Made by a program: the position numbers and the translations under genes
In this document: positions 30,916 through 41,989 of the stretch, in pieces
Position numbering within the stretch: the stretch's first letter is position 1
How the letters are laid out: every line of letters starts with the position of its first letter
Source of the DNA: Pelomonas sp. Root405
GTDB lineage: Bacteria; Pseudomonadota; Gammaproteobacteria; Burkholderiales; Burkholderiaceae_C
NCBI RefSeq assembly: GCF_001425165.1
Contig: NZ_LMDU01000013.1
Span: 186,001-250,000, forward strand
Reading direction: 5' to 3'
Length of the DNA: 64,000 bases
The notes under the pieces: model-generated
Told to the model about the DNA's origin: nothing
Databases searched by the model: none
What the model saw: the letters and a program-made list of their open reading frames with translations, nothing else

Positions 30916-31634
30916 GCGGGTTCGGACTGAGGTTGCGGGGGCGGATCGTTGGGGTCAGGATTGGGTAGTGCGGGTGTGCCGTCATCGCCGAACAGGCTTT
31001 GCGACGGGACGGGCACTTCGGTAGCGTCGTCGGCGGCCGCATCTGCAGCAAGCTCGCCGGGTGCGCCTTCAGGGGCGTCGTCCAGCAGCCGGCCTTGCAG
31101 GGCTTCAAAGGCCGGCGGTTCGCCGCCGACTTCGAGGGCCGGCAATTGCTCCAGGCTGGCCAGACCGAGGTCGTCGAGGAAAGACTTGGTCGTCGCGTAC
31201 AGCGCCGGGCGGCCTGGCGTCTCGCGGTGACCAATGGCCTCGATCCAGCCGCGGTCTTCCAACTGCTTGACGATCTGGCTGGCGACGACAACGCCGCGAA
31301 TGTCTTCGATGTCGCCACGCGTGACCGGCTGGCGGTAGGCAATGATGGCCAGCGTCTCCAGCACGGCACGCGAGTAGCGCGGCGGCTTCTCGGGATGCAG
31401 CCGGTCGAGATATTCACGCAGCTCTGGGCGGCTCTGGAAGCGCCAGCCCGAGGCCAGTGCGACCAGCTCGACGCCCCTGCCCTCCCAGTCGCGGCTCAAT
31501 TCGTCGAGAAGACTGCGCACGGAATCGGCGCCAAGCTCGTCGGCGAACAGGCTGCGCAACTCGCGCAGCGTCAGCGGTTGCGAGGCACAGATCAGCGCGG
31601 TCTCGAGGACGCGCTTGGCATCCTGGGTGTTCAT
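30912..31634 (-). CDS. scpB: Segregation and condensation protein ScpB
   Basis: Winged-helix subunit that dimerises and binds ScpA and Smc in chromosome condensation. 240 aa from the ATG at 31634; an upstream TTG at 31658 would add 8 residues. It starts [20 protein letters not shown], with [34 protein letters not shown]-type segments (written here only in part) and [21 protein letters not shown] near residue 150. The tail after residue 180 is acidic and Pro-rich. scpA is not adjacent. It overlaps rluB (ATGA). Confidence 0.95.
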   Translation of the reverse strand: MNTQDAKRVLETALICASQPLTLRELRSLFADELGADSVRSLLDELSRDWEGRGVELVALASGWRFQSRPELREYLDRLHPEKPPRYSRAVLETLAIIAYRQPVTRGDIEDIRGVVVASQIVKQLEDRGWIEAIGHRETPGRPALYATTKSFLDDLGLASLEQLPALEVGGEPPAFEALQGRLLDDAPEGAPGELAADAAADDATEVPVPSQSLFGDDGTPALPNPDPNDPPPQPQSEPA

Positions 31635-31873
31635 GAACGCAATTGCGCCCTCAATCAAGCCTAGCTTGGCAATCCGTCCGGGCCTGGGCGCTCACAGCGT
31701 TCTTCAGGCAAAGCGGACGGGGTCGGTCCGGGCGGCACCGTGGGGCCAGGAGGCCTTCCAGCGGGACGCGATCGGGATGGTTGACCGGCGGGCGGATGGA
31801 CTGCTGACCGCGCGGGTCGCGCCCGTCTTGTCGACTTCTGGGCGCGCTGGCTGCCACGACAACCGGAGTGCAT

Positions 31874-31902
31874 TGTATAGCCGCGTCAAACGGGAAGGTC
31901 AG
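31874..31902 (-). promoter_or_regulatory. Candidate promoter for scpB-rluB
   Basis: Minus strand -35 CTGACC (31902-31897), spacer of exactly 17, -10 TATACA (31879-31874) followed by AT. It lies across the 3' end of rluD and would give a leader of about 230 nucleotides. The region 31635-31873 has no gene I can support. Confidence 0.5.
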
Positions 31903-32884
31903 CGGCGCCGATCTGCGCCCAGGCGGCGGCAAGATCAGCAGGCAGGGGCGCAGTCACGACCAGGTTTTCGCCCGTGATCGGATGGGTCAAGGACAGCCGT
32001 GCCGCATGGAGGGCCTGGCGGACCAGCCCGAGGGCCGGCGCGCCGCCGTAGAGCACGTCCGCCAGCATCGGGTGGCCGCTGTGCGTCAGGTGCACCCGGA
32101 TCTGGTGGGTGCGGCCCGAGTGCAACACACAGTGCACAGCGCTGACGGCCCGGCCGTTCACATCGCCCACACCCAGTGGGAAGAAGTCGGTGCGCGCGGG
32201 CTTGCCGAGGTTGGCCGGGGCGATGGCCATCTTCACGCGCGAGATCGGGTCGCGGCGCATCGCCTTCTCGACGACGAAGGGTTCCTCGACACGACCCCAG
32301 GCCAGAGCCAGGTATTCGCGGTGCACCTCGCGCGCCGAGATCTGCCGCATCAGCGCCGTGACCGCGGCAAGGGTCTTGCCAACCACCATGACGCCGCTGG
32401 TGTCCTTGTCCAGCCGGTGCACGATGCCGCCGCGCGGCAGCGTCGTGGCGGCGGCATGGTGGGCCAGCAGGCCATTCATCAAAGTACCCGACCAATTGCC
32501 CGCCGCCGGGTGCACCACCAGGCCTGCCGGCTTGTTGACGACGGCAAGGTGCTCGTCCTCGTAGACGAAATCCAATGCCATCGCCTCGGCGCGGAAGGCG
32601 CGGCTCTCGTCAGTCGGCTGCAGTTCCACCTCGACGCGCTGGCCGGCGCGCAGCTTGTGCGCGGCCTTCTCCAACGGCTTGCCGTCCACCGTCACGCAGC
32701 CGCGCTCTATCAGCGACTGCAGGTGGTTGCGCGAGAACTCAGGCGCGATGCCGGTCAGCCAGCGGTCGAGCCGCTCGCCATGGCCCGCGGCATCGACATC
32801 GGCACGGCGCCGTTCGGCGTCGCCGCCCTCCTCGGCCTCCAGCTCGAAATCGTCCTGACCCCCCACCCTATACTCAGCGTCCAT
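31886..32884 (-). CDS. rluD: 23S rRNA pseudouridine synthase RluD
   Basis: Modifies U1911, U1915 and U1917 in helix 69 of 23S rRNA. 332 aa. The N-terminal S4 domain is FSRNHLQSLIERGCVTVDGKP. The RluA-family catalytic segment PRGGIVHRLDKDTSGVMVV has its Asp in HRLD near residue 152. SGRTHQIRVHLTHSGHPMLAD follows. It starts 44 bases from the divergent bamD, an arrangement conserved in proteobacteria. Confidence 0.96.
   Translation of the reverse strand: MDAEYRVGGQDDFELEAEEGGDAERRRADVDAAGHGERLDRWLTGIAPEFSRNHLQSLIERGCVTVDGKPLEKAAHKLRAGQRVEVELQPTDESRAFRAEAMALDFVYEDEHLAVVNKPAGLVVHPAAGNWSGTLMNGLLAHHAAATTLPRGGIVHRLDKDTSGVMVVGKTLAAVTALMRQISAREVHREYLALAWGRVEEPFVVEKAMRRDPISRVKMAIAPANLGKPARTDFFPLGVGDVNGRAVSAVHCVLHSGRTHQIRVHLTHSGHPMLADVLYGGAPALGLVRQALHAARLSLTHPITGENLVVTAPLPADLAAAWAQIGAADLPV
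32869..32874 (+). promoter_or_regulatory. Candidate -10 box for bamD
   Basis: TATACT on the plus strand, 54 bases upstream of the bamD ATG and inside the first codons of rluD. The -35 is weak. The 44-base rluD-bamD gap is too short for two full promoters, so overlap with coding sequence is expected. Confidence 0.35.
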
Positions 32885-32928
32885 TGTTTCTTAGTGACCT
32901 GCCGGCAGCATCGCCGTCGACTTCAGAC

Positions 32929-33744
32929 ATGTTTGTTGAGAAATTCAAGGCCGGCCGCATCGTCGCTGGCACTGTCCTGATGGCGTTCGCGCTGGGCATG
33001 AGCGGCTGCGGCTCCACGGCCAAGGATGACCCGAACTCCCAGGCGGCGCTGGACAAATTGTATGCAGAGGCCAAGGACGACCTGAACGCCGGCAGCTACG
33101 ACCGTGCGATCAAGGCGCTGGAGCGCATCGAAGGGCGCGCCGCCGGCACCACCATGGGCCAGCAGGCCACGCTGGACCTGGCCTGGGCCTACTACCGCAC
33201 GGCGGAGCGCGCGCAGGCGATTTCGACGCTGGACCGCTTCATCAAGCTCAACCCATCCAGCCCGGCCATGGACTACGCCCTCTACATGAAGGGCATCGTC
33301 AACTTCAACGAGGACCTGGGCCTGTTCGGCCGCCTGGCCAACCAGGACGTGTCCGAGCGCGACCAGCAGGCCTCGCGCGAGGCCCTGCTGGCCTTCCGCC
33401 AGCTTGTCGAGCAGTTCCCTGAGTCGAAGTACGCGGCCGAGGGCACGACGCGGATCAACTTCATCACCAACACGCTGGCGGCCTACGAAATCCACGTTGC
33501 GCGCTACTACTTCAACCGCAAGGCCTATGTTGCCGCGGCCAACCGTGCGCAGGCGGCGGTGGCGGAGTTCCAGTACGCGCCCGGCATCGAGGAGGGCCTG
33601 TTCATCATGAGCGAGAGCTATGACAAGCTCGGCCTGGCCCAGTTGCGTGACGACGCCCGCCGCGTGCTGGACAAGAACTTCCCGAACAGCATCTATGCGT
33701 CGGGCAACGCCGACAGGCGCAAGCCTTGGTGGCAGCTGTGGTGA
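32929..33744 (+). CDS. bamD: Outer-membrane assembly lipoprotein BamD
   Basis: Essential periplasmic TPR lipoprotein of the BAM complex. 271 aa from the ATG at 32929. The lipoprotein signal MFVEKFKAGRIVAGTVLMAF continues to GMSGC with the lipid cysteine at about residue 27. TPR-like segments include KLYAEAKDDLNAGSYDRAIKAL, LDLAWAYYRTAERAQAIST and the BamD hallmark YALYMKGIVNFN. The stop directly abuts the stop of the convergent helicase gene, with no room for a terminator. Confidence 0.96.
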   Translation: MFVEKFKAGRIVAGTVLMAFALGMSGCGSTAKDDPNSQAALDKLYAEAKDDLNAGSYDRAIKALERIEGRAAGTTMGQQATLDLAWAYYRTAERAQAISTLDRFIKLNPSSPAMDYALYMKGIVNFNEDLGLFGRLANQDVSERDQQASREALLAFRQLVEQFPESKYAAEGTTRINFITNTLAAYEIHVARYYFNRKAYVAAANRAQAAVAEFQYAPGIEEGLFIMSESYDKLGLAQLRDDARRVLDKNFPNSIYASGNADRRKPWWQLW

Positions 33745-35796
33745 TCAGACGCGTGAGGCGCTGAGCTCTTCCAGCCAGGCCAGCGCCTCGGCCTCGTTGG
33801 CCACCGGCGTCATCGGCGGCAGGGCCGCACGCAGCCGACGGCCGTAGTTCATGCCCGCCATGCGTGGGTCACATACCACCAGCAGGCCTCGGTCGCTCTC
33901 CGTGCGGATCAGGCGGCCCGCGCCCTGCTTCAATGCGATGGCCGCCTCGGCCACGAAGTACTCCGAGAAGGCATTACGACCTTGCGCCTCCAGGCGCTGC
34001 ACACGCGCCTCCACGAGTGGGTCGTTGGGCGGCGGGAAGGGCAGCTTGTCGATGAGCACACATTGCAAGGCGTCGCCAGGCACGTCGATGCCTTCCCAAA
34101 AGCTTGCGGAGCCGACCAGCACCGCCGCGGGGTTGTCGAGGAAGCGCTGTAGCAGCACGCGTTTGGGCAATGCCCCCTGCTGCAGCACTGCGATGGTGTC
34201 GCCGGCCTCCTCGAAGCGCTCGCGCAGCGCATCGGACACGGTCTGCAGATTGCGCAGTGTTGTCGTCAGAACGAAGGTGCGCCCGCCCAGGGCACGCGCG
34301 AACCGGGAGGCGAGCAAGGCGACGCTGGCCGGGTGGCTCGGCTCGCTCGGCTTGGGAAAGCCACGCGGGACATAGAGCCGCGCATGGGCGGGATAGTCGA
34401 AGGGGCTGCCGACGCGCAGGACCTCAGCTCCCGTCAGGCCGGCGGGCTCGGTGAACCAGGTCAGGCCGTCGTCGTCGCCAAGGGTCGCCGATGTGAAAAC
34501 CCAGGCCTTGGGCGCCGCTTCGAGTTGCTGTTGCATCGCCTCGCGAATGTCCAACGGCGACTCGACGAGACGCGCCGCATGCGGGCTGATGTCGATCCAG
34601 CGCACATCGCCCGGGTCGGGTTCGGCGGCGAACTGCCTGGCCAGCTCGCGCAGCTCCTGGGCGCGCTCGCAAAGGCGAGCGAAATCGGGTGCGGCTTCGC
34701 GCACGGCTGTCAGAGCCTCGAGCGCTTGCACACAAGCCTGTTCGACGCCCGCAAGCGCCGCACCGAACGCCGGCTGACTGGCACGCTCTCGCCAGCCGAG
34801 CTTGAGCGTGCCGCGGAGTTCACGTCCGGCGGTTGCCAGCGACCCCGCCGCAGCCAGGCGCAGCTCCCGCGCTGACTTCTCGATGCCCGCCTGCAGACCC
34901 TGCCAGTCGTTGACGCCGCGCGCATGGGTCAGGCCCTGGGCGAGCAGATCGCGCGAGAAGTCGATCAGCGCCGCCGTGCCCAGCAGCGTTCCGAGGAATT
35001 GCACGCCCGCCTCGGCGAGCTGGTGCGCTTCGTCAAAGATCGCGATCTCGACGCTGGGCAGCAGCTCGGCCACGCCGGTGTCGCGCAGGGTCACATCGGC
35101 AAAGAAGAGATGATGGTTGACGACGACGACGTCAGCCTCCATCGCTTCGCGCCTGGCCTTGACGACGTAGCAGGCCTTCCAGTCAGGGCACTCCTGGCCA
35201 AGGCAGTTCTCACGGCTGCTGCTGACGATGGGGATGATGGGCGAACGCTCGTCCAGGCCGTCGATCTCGGCGAAGTCGCCCGTCGCGGTGCTCAGCGCCC
35301 AGCGTTCAATGCGCGCCAGCGACAGCGCCGTGCGGCGGTCGGGGAACTCCCCAGACACGCGCGCCTCCTTCATGCGGTGCAGGCAAAGGTAGCTGCTGCG
35401 GCCTTTGAGCAGCGCCAGGCGCACTGGCGTGCTCAGCGCCTTTGTCAGCCTCGGCAGGTCGCGCAGGAAGAGCTGGTCCTGCAGGCTCTTGGTGGCTGTG
35501 CTGATCAAGGCGCGGCTGCCTGCCAGCAGGGCCGGCACGAGATAGGCAAAGGTCTTGCCGACGCCCGTGCCGGCCTCGACGACCAGCGCCTGGCGGCAGC
35601 TGAGGGCACGCGCGACTGCACGGCTCATCTGCAACTGCTGTTCACGCGGCTTGTAGCCCGGGTCCAGCCGCGCCAGCGGGCCGTCCATGTCGAAGGCAGC
35701 GTTGACAGCCTGTTCGAGCTCGTCGGCGGCAGGCGGAGCAGCGGGTGTGGCCTGATCTAGGGCGTCGAGCCAGTCGTCGAGATCAGGCTCTGTCAT
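33745..35796 (-). CDS. DinG/YoaA-type ATP-dependent DNA helicase
   Basis: 683 aa XPD-like superfamily 2 helicase, probably acting on R-loops or damaged DNA (known for the family). Walker A EAGTGVGKT at residues 74-82. Four cysteines (138, 198, 203, 209) in YLCLH, NCLGQECPDWKAC form the expected Fe-S cluster site. DEAH box at 255-258. Late motifs include VGSASFWEGIDVPGDALQCVLIDKLPF (written in part) and QGAGRLIRTESDRG. It is closer to YoaA than to classical DinG by length. Its start overlaps the end of the DUF465 gene by 14 bases. Confidence 0.92.
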   Translation of the reverse strand: MTEPDLDDWLDALDQATPAAPPAADELEQAVNAAFDMDGPLARLDPGYKPREQQLQMSRAVARALSCRQALVVEAGTGVGKTFAYLVPALLAGSRALISTATKSLQDQLFLRDLPRLTKALSTPVRLALLKGRSSYLCLHRMKEARVSGEFPDRRTALSLARIERWALSTATGDFAEIDGLDERSPIIPIVSSSRENCLGQECPDWKACYVVKARREAMEADVVVVNHHLFFADVTLRDTGVAELLPSVEIAIFDEAHQLAEAGVQFLGTLLGTAALIDFSRDLLAQGLTHARGVNDWQGLQAGIEKSARELRLAAAGSLATAGRELRGTLKLGWRERASQPAFGAALAGVEQACVQALEALTAVREAAPDFARLCERAQELRELARQFAAEPDPGDVRWIDISPHAARLVESPLDIREAMQQQLEAAPKAWVFTSATLGDDDGLTWFTEPAGLTGAEVLRVGSPFDYPAHARLYVPRGFPKPSEPSHPASVALLASRFARALGGRTFVLTTTLRNLQTVSDALRERFEEAGDTIAVLQQGALPKRVLLQRFLDNPAAVLVGSASFWEGIDVPGDALQCVLIDKLPFPPPNDPLVEARVQRLEAQGRNAFSEYFVAEAAIALKQGAGRLIRTESDRGLLVVCDPRMAGMNYGRRLRAALPPMTPVANEAEALAWLEELSASRV

Positions 35797-35986
35797 CGGG
35801 CTCGGCGTTCACTTCCAGCCGCGCAATCATGTCGCGCAGCGCCAGACGGCGCTTCTTGAGCCGCTGCAGCGCCAGCTCGTCCAGCGGCGACTGCTCTGCC
35901 AAGCGATCAATCATCGCGTCGAGGTCGGCATGCTCCATGCGCAACTCGATGAGCCGCCGCGGCAACGAGTGAAGTTGTTCATCCAT
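35783..35986 (-). CDS. DUF465 (YdcH-like) small helical protein
   Basis: 67 aa from the ATG at 35986. It starts MDEQLHSLPRRLIELRMEHADLD and contains the typical DUF465 helix pair with ELALQRLKKRRLALRDMIARLE. The family is made of short coiled-coil proteins of unknown function. It overlaps the helicase start by 14 bases and is divergent from the PP2C gene, so it heads a two-gene transcript. An upstream in-frame start would add 24 residues that do not resemble the family. Confidence 0.85.
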   Translation of the reverse strand: MDEQLHSLPRRLIELRMEHADLDAMIDRLAEQSPLDELALQRLKKRRLALRDMIARLEVNAEPDDRA

Positions 35987-36035
35987 CCAAGGGTTTACGA
36001 AGGCGGTTCGATCAGGGCGAAAGCCCACTGGCCAG

Positions 36036-36041
36036 TATAGT
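36036..36041 (+). promoter_or_regulatory. Candidate -10 box for the PP2C gene
   Basis: TATAGT lies only 7 bases before the ATG. Transcription from it would begin at or within a base or two of the start codon, giving a leaderless mRNA. There is no convincing -35. Confidence 0.3.
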
Positions 36042-36048
36042 TTTCGGC

Positions 36049-36819
36049 ATGCCCTCACCCACCGCCGTCGGATTCCGACTCAACGCCGCTACCGGCACCC
36101 ATCGCGGGGACCGGGCCTATCAGCAAGACCAGGTGGCCGTTATCGCACACCCCCGCGTCGCCGGTTGCATGATGGGCATCGTGGCCGATGGCATGGGCGG
36201 CAAGAGCGGCGGGCGCAAGGCAGCCGACCAGGTGATCCTGACCGCGCGCCAGCTCTTCGAACGCTACTCGCCGGGCGATGAACTGCCCGCTGAACTGTTG
36301 AGCCAGATCACGTCAGAGGCCCATCTGATGATCAAGCTGACAGCCATCTCCGCCGAGGAGGAGCCCCACAGCACGATTGCCGGGTTCGTTGTCACCAGCG
36401 ACCGCAGCGTGCACTGGATCCACTCCGGGGACTCGCGCATCTACTGGTTCCGCGGCGCGCGGCTCGTGAAGCGCTCGATGGACCATTCCTACGTGCAGCG
36501 CCTCGTCGACGAGGGCCAGCTGACCGAGGCCGAGGCCAGTTCGCATCCGCAGAGCAATTTGCTGACGGCCTGCCTGGGCACCGTGCAGGACCCCACGTCC
36601 ACGTCGGAGCGTTTTGAAGGCCTGGAGGTGGGCGACACGCTGATGTGCTGCAGCGACGGCCTTTGGCACTACTTCACCGCCCAGGAGCTGGGCAGCGTGC
36701 TGCACAGCCTACCGCCGCGCGAAGCGGCCGAGCTGCTCGTGAGCAAGGCGCGTCAGCGCGCGCGCGGCGGCGGCGACAACCTGTCGATTGCCATCGTCAA
36801 GGTCGACAACCTCGACTGA
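36049..36819 (+). CDS. PP2C-family serine/threonine protein phosphatase
   Basis: 256 aa. It contains the metal-dependent phosphatase signature set: GDRAYQQDQ at 20-28, ADGMGGKSGGR at 46-56 (metal Asp47), HSGDSRIYWF at 125-134, CSDGLWHYF at 201-209 (Asp203), and GGGDNLSIAIV at 240-250 (Asp243). It removes phosphate from Ser/Thr of protein substrates. No partner kinase, FHA protein or secretion-system gene is nearby, so its target is unknown. It converges on the coiled-coil protein gene with stops abutting. Confidence 0.93.
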   Translation: MPSPTAVGFRLNAATGTHRGDRAYQQDQVAVIAHPRVAGCMMGIVADGMGGKSGGRKAADQVILTARQLFERYSPGDELPAELLSQITSEAHLMIKLTAISAEEEPHSTIAGFVVTSDRSVHWIHSGDSRIYWFRGARLVKRSMDHSYVQRLVDEGQLTEAEASSHPQSNLLTACLGTVQDPTSTSERFEGLEVGDTLMCCSDGLWHYFTAQELGSVLHSLPPREAAELLVSKARQRARGGGDNLSIAIVKVDNLD

Positions 36820-37410
36820 TCAATTCGGCTTGGACGCTGCGGACGCGCCCGGAAGCGGCAGCGGCGCTGCCAAGGGCTTGCTGCGGTTCTTTTGCTTGGC
36901 CTCGTGCTCGGCCATGCGTTGCTGCTGGCGCTGCGCCCGTTCCTGCGCGCGTTCGCGTCGCTTGGCGGCCTCCGCCTCTGCCTGGTCGGCGGCCCGGCGC
37001 CTGGCCTTCTCTGCTTCGGCGGGGCTGCGGGCCCGAGGCGCCTGCGATGCTCGCTCTGCCGGCACCGAAGGAGGCGGCGCCGCGACGGAACGTTGGTGGC
37101 GCTGGCCCTGCTCCTGGGCGGCGGCCAGTTCACGATCGCGCACGCGCTGAGTTTGGGCGGCAGCGCGCTGGCGGCGCTCCTGGGCAGCCAACTCATGCTC
37201 GTGCCGCGTCAGCGGTGCAAGCGCTTGGCGGCGGCGCTGGTCTAACGCTTCAAGGCAGGCCGCCACGCTGAAGCGCTGCTGGCATTCGGCCTCTTCCCGG
37301 GCAAAGCGCTGCTCGATGGCCGCGCGCTGGGCGGCGACCTCGGCCCGCGTCGCAAGCTGGGGCGACGACGCCGCGGCGGTGGCAAGCAAGATCAGCGCAG
37401 GCAAGCTCAT
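36820..37410 (-). CDS. Secreted coiled-coil protein, function unknown
   Basis: 196 aa. A hydrophobic N-terminus (MSLPALILLATAAASS) looks like a signal peptide. A segment with two cysteines (43 and 52, ECQQRFSVAACLEAL) follows, then a long Ala/Arg/Glu/Gln-rich helical region (EAEKARRRAADQAEAEAAKR) and a Pro/Ala-rich end. I do not recognise a defined family. Similar low-complexity proteins are often misnamed as colicin import or TolA-like. The ATGA overlap with zapE and a length exactly filling the gap to the PP2C stop argue that it is a real gene. Confidence 0.7.
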   Translation of the reverse strand: MSLPALILLATAAASSPQLATRAEVAAQRAAIEQRFAREEAECQQRFSVAACLEALDQRRRQALAPLTRHEHELAAQERRQRAAAQTQRVRDRELAAAQEQGQRHQRSVAAPPPSVPAERASQAPRARSPAEAEKARRRAADQAEAEAAKRRERAQERAQRQQQRMAEHEAKQKNRSKPLAAPLPLPGASAASKPN

Positions 37411-38507
37411 GTCAACGAAGTATCGACCTCGCGGCGAGCCAGGGCCAGGTATTCGGCCGAGCGCATTTCCTGCAGCCGCGATACGGTGCGCGGAAACTCG
37501 TGCGCCAGCGGCCCTTCGGTATAGAGCTGCTCAGCTGGCACCGCGGCCGAGATGATGAGCTTGACGCGGCGGTCATAGAGCACGTCCACCAGCCAGGTGA
37601 AGCGGCGCGCCTCGCTGGCCAGGCGCACTGGCATCTCGGGCACGTCGGACAGGATGACGGTGTGGAACTGGCTGGCCAGCTCCAGGTAGTCGTTCTGCGA
37701 GCGAGGGCCGCCGCACAGCGTCTGGAAGTCAAACCACACCACGCCGCCAGCACGCCTGCGGGCGAGGATGGCGCGGTGCTCGATCATGAGCTTGCGATCC
37801 TCGTCCTGGGCCTCCGCGAGCGATTCAAAGGCCTTGGTGAGCGCAGCTTCGGTCGTCTCGTTCAGCGGCGTCAGGTAGAGGTTCATATCCTCCAGCGTGC
37901 GGCGACGGTAGTCGGTGCCGGCGTCGACGTTGATGACTTCGAGGTGGGCCTTCAGAAGCTCGATGGCGGGCAGGATGCGGTCGCGGTGCAGGCCGTTGGG
38001 GTAGAGCCCGTCGGGGTGGAAATTCGACGTCGTGATGATGGACACGCGGTTGCGGAACAGCGCGTCCAGCAGCCGATGCAGGATCATTGCGTCGGTCACG
38101 TCAGCCACGTGGAATTCGTCGAAGCAGATCAGGCGGAAACGCCGCGCGATGCGTTTGCCGAGTTCGTCCAGCGGGTCTGCGATGCCCTTGAGCTCCTGCA
38201 GCTCGCGGTGCACCTCGCGCATGAACTCGTGAAAGTGCAGACGCGTCTTGCGCTGCAGCGGTACGGCCTGGAAGAAGCAATCCATCAGGAAGCTCTTGCC
38301 TCGGCCGACACCGCCGTACATGTAGACGCCGCGCGGGATGGGCGGGCGCACCAGCAGCTTGGTCACCGCATTCGCGCGGCGAGCCTTGTAGCTGGCCCAG
38401 TCGTCCTGGCAGCGCTGCAGGGCCGAAACCGCGCGCAATTGCGCTGGGTCGGCCGTGTAGCCGCGCTCGGCCAGCGTCTGCTGGTAGAGCTCGGTGACTT
38501 GGGTCAC
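37407..38507 (-). CDS. zapE: Cell division ATPase ZapE (AFG1 family)
   Basis: 366 aa from the GTG at 38507, one base after the lpdA stop. It starts MTQVTELYQQTLAERGYTAD, as expected for the family; the longer upstream frame overlaps lpdA. Walker A is GGVGRGKSFLMD near residue 64, Walker B region LICFDEFHVADVTDAM, and the typical TSNFHPDGLYPNGLHRDRILP (written in part). ZapE acts at the Z-ring under stress in E. coli. Neighbourhood to the odh genes is common in Burkholderiales. Confidence 0.95.
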   Translation of the reverse strand: MTQVTELYQQTLAERGYTADPAQLRAVSALQRCQDDWASYKARRANAVTKLLVRPPIPRGVYMYGGVGRGKSFLMDCFFQAVPLQRKTRLHFHEFMREVHRELQELKGIADPLDELGKRIARRFRLICFDEFHVADVTDAMILHRLLDALFRNRVSIITTSNFHPDGLYPNGLHRDRILPAIELLKAHLEVINVDAGTDYRRRTLEDMNLYLTPLNETTEAALTKAFESLAEAQDEDRKLMIEHRAILARRRAGGVVWFDFQTLCGGPRSQNDYLELASQFHTVILSDVPEMPVRLASEARRFTWLVDVLYDRRVKLIISAAVPAEQLYTEGPLAHEFPRTVSRLQEMRSAEYLALARREVDTSLT

Positions 38508-38508
38508 G

Positions 38509-39930
<1,422 letters not shown>

Positions 39931-39934
39931 GGGA

Positions 39935-40114
39935 TTAGTTCACTTTCAGTTTGACGAGTTGGCCGTCCTGCTGGACGACCAGATACGTATTGGTCTGTTT
40001 GGCGAGCTCGCGGGCGCGCTGCCGGGCGCGCTCGAAGGCGGCTGCGGCGTTGCGGAAATCGGGGGATTTCGCTGTAGACAAGGGAGCCGGGATAGTGGGT
40101 TTGGCAGTCTTCAA
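39935..40114 (-). CDS. 59-residue ORF coupled to the zeta-like kinase, possible cognate partner
   Basis: Starts with TTG at 40114, overlapping the kinase stop (TTGA), and ends with TAA four bases before the lpdA ATG, so it exactly fills the gap. The product is basic and in three parts: a Pro/Thr/Lys-rich start ([13 protein letters not shown]), a helical middle ([18 protein letters not shown]), and a short beta-like end ([17 protein letters not shown]). I do not recognise a named family. Small helical-then-strand proteins beside COG4185 kinases are plausible antitoxins, but this is inference. An in-frame stop just upstream excludes a longer protein. Confidence 0.6.
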   Translation of the reverse strand: MKTAKPTIPAPLSTAKSPDFRNAAAAFERARQRARELAKQTNTYLVVQQDGQLVKLKVN

Positions 40115-40632
40115 GAGTCGCTCCAGTCAAGCACATCGAAGAACGTGCTGGACGCATCGATCAGCATCCAGGCATCAACCAACGGTTTGTACACATGCTC
40201 GAAATTGGCCCAGCCCGCGTGAAACCTGCGTTCGATGACATCCGCGGGGATGTGATGTCCGCCCTGACGCACACGCTGCGCCACTCGCTCGATAGCGAAC
40301 TGGGCGCTCGGTAGCCTCAGAAAGAACAGCTCGATGCGATAGCCCGCCTGCTTCCACCGTCGAATGGACTGCGCGTAGGCACGCCCGCTCAATGTGGTCT
40401 CAAAGGCAAAGCTTTCCCGTCGCCCCGCATGCCGCTCAATCTCCGTCAGCATGAGCCGGCCAGCCGCGAGCGCTGCCGTTTCTGGCGCGAACGGCGCCAG
40501 CCCGGCGGCGATCAGATCGGCATTGACGTAAACCGGGCACTGCGCTTCTTGCGGCAGGAACTCTCTCGCGAAGGTCGTCTTGCCGGCCCCGTTGGGACCG
40601 GACAGGATGATCACGCGAGGCGCCGAGGACAT
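40111..40632 (-). CDS. Zeta-toxin-like P-loop kinase (COG4185 type)
   Basis: 173 aa. Walker A GPNGAGKT at residues 12-19, then YVNADLIAAGLAPF (zeta-type Asp39), FAFETTLSGRAYA at 75-87, and VRQGGHHIPADVIERRF at 121-137. These are the features of chromosomal zeta-like kinases; true zeta toxins phosphorylate UDP-N-acetylglucosamine. It starts 16 bases after odhB and is followed by a coupled 59-residue ORF, so it is inserted between E2 and E3 of the 2-oxoglutarate dehydrogenase operon. Whether it is toxic or a housekeeping small-molecule kinase cannot be told from sequence. Confidence 0.85.
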   Translation of the reverse strand: MSSAPRVIILSGPNGAGKTTFAREFLPQEAQCPVYVNADLIAAGLAPFAPETAALAAGRLMLTEIERHAGRRESFAFETTLSGRAYAQSIRRWKQAGYRIELFFLRLPSAQFAIERVAQRVRQGGHHIPADVIERRFHAGWANFEHVYKPLVDAWMLIDASSTFFDVLDWSDS

Positions 40633-40648
40633 GCCCGCGTGTCCGGTC

Positions 40649-41902
<1,254 letters not shown>

Positions 41903-41989
41903 GGTGGGAGGCTCCGTGTCTTTTATTGGGTGTGGTGTGCGCAGGCGCAAGCGAACGCAGCGCCCTGAATGGCGCCGCGCAACTCGGTC

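Noticed and set aside
31661-31873. 70-codon minus-strand frame in the scpB leader
   Set aside because: Pro/Arg/Ser-rich, no similarity to anything known, and three overlapping frames of similar length exist in the same GC-rich stretch.
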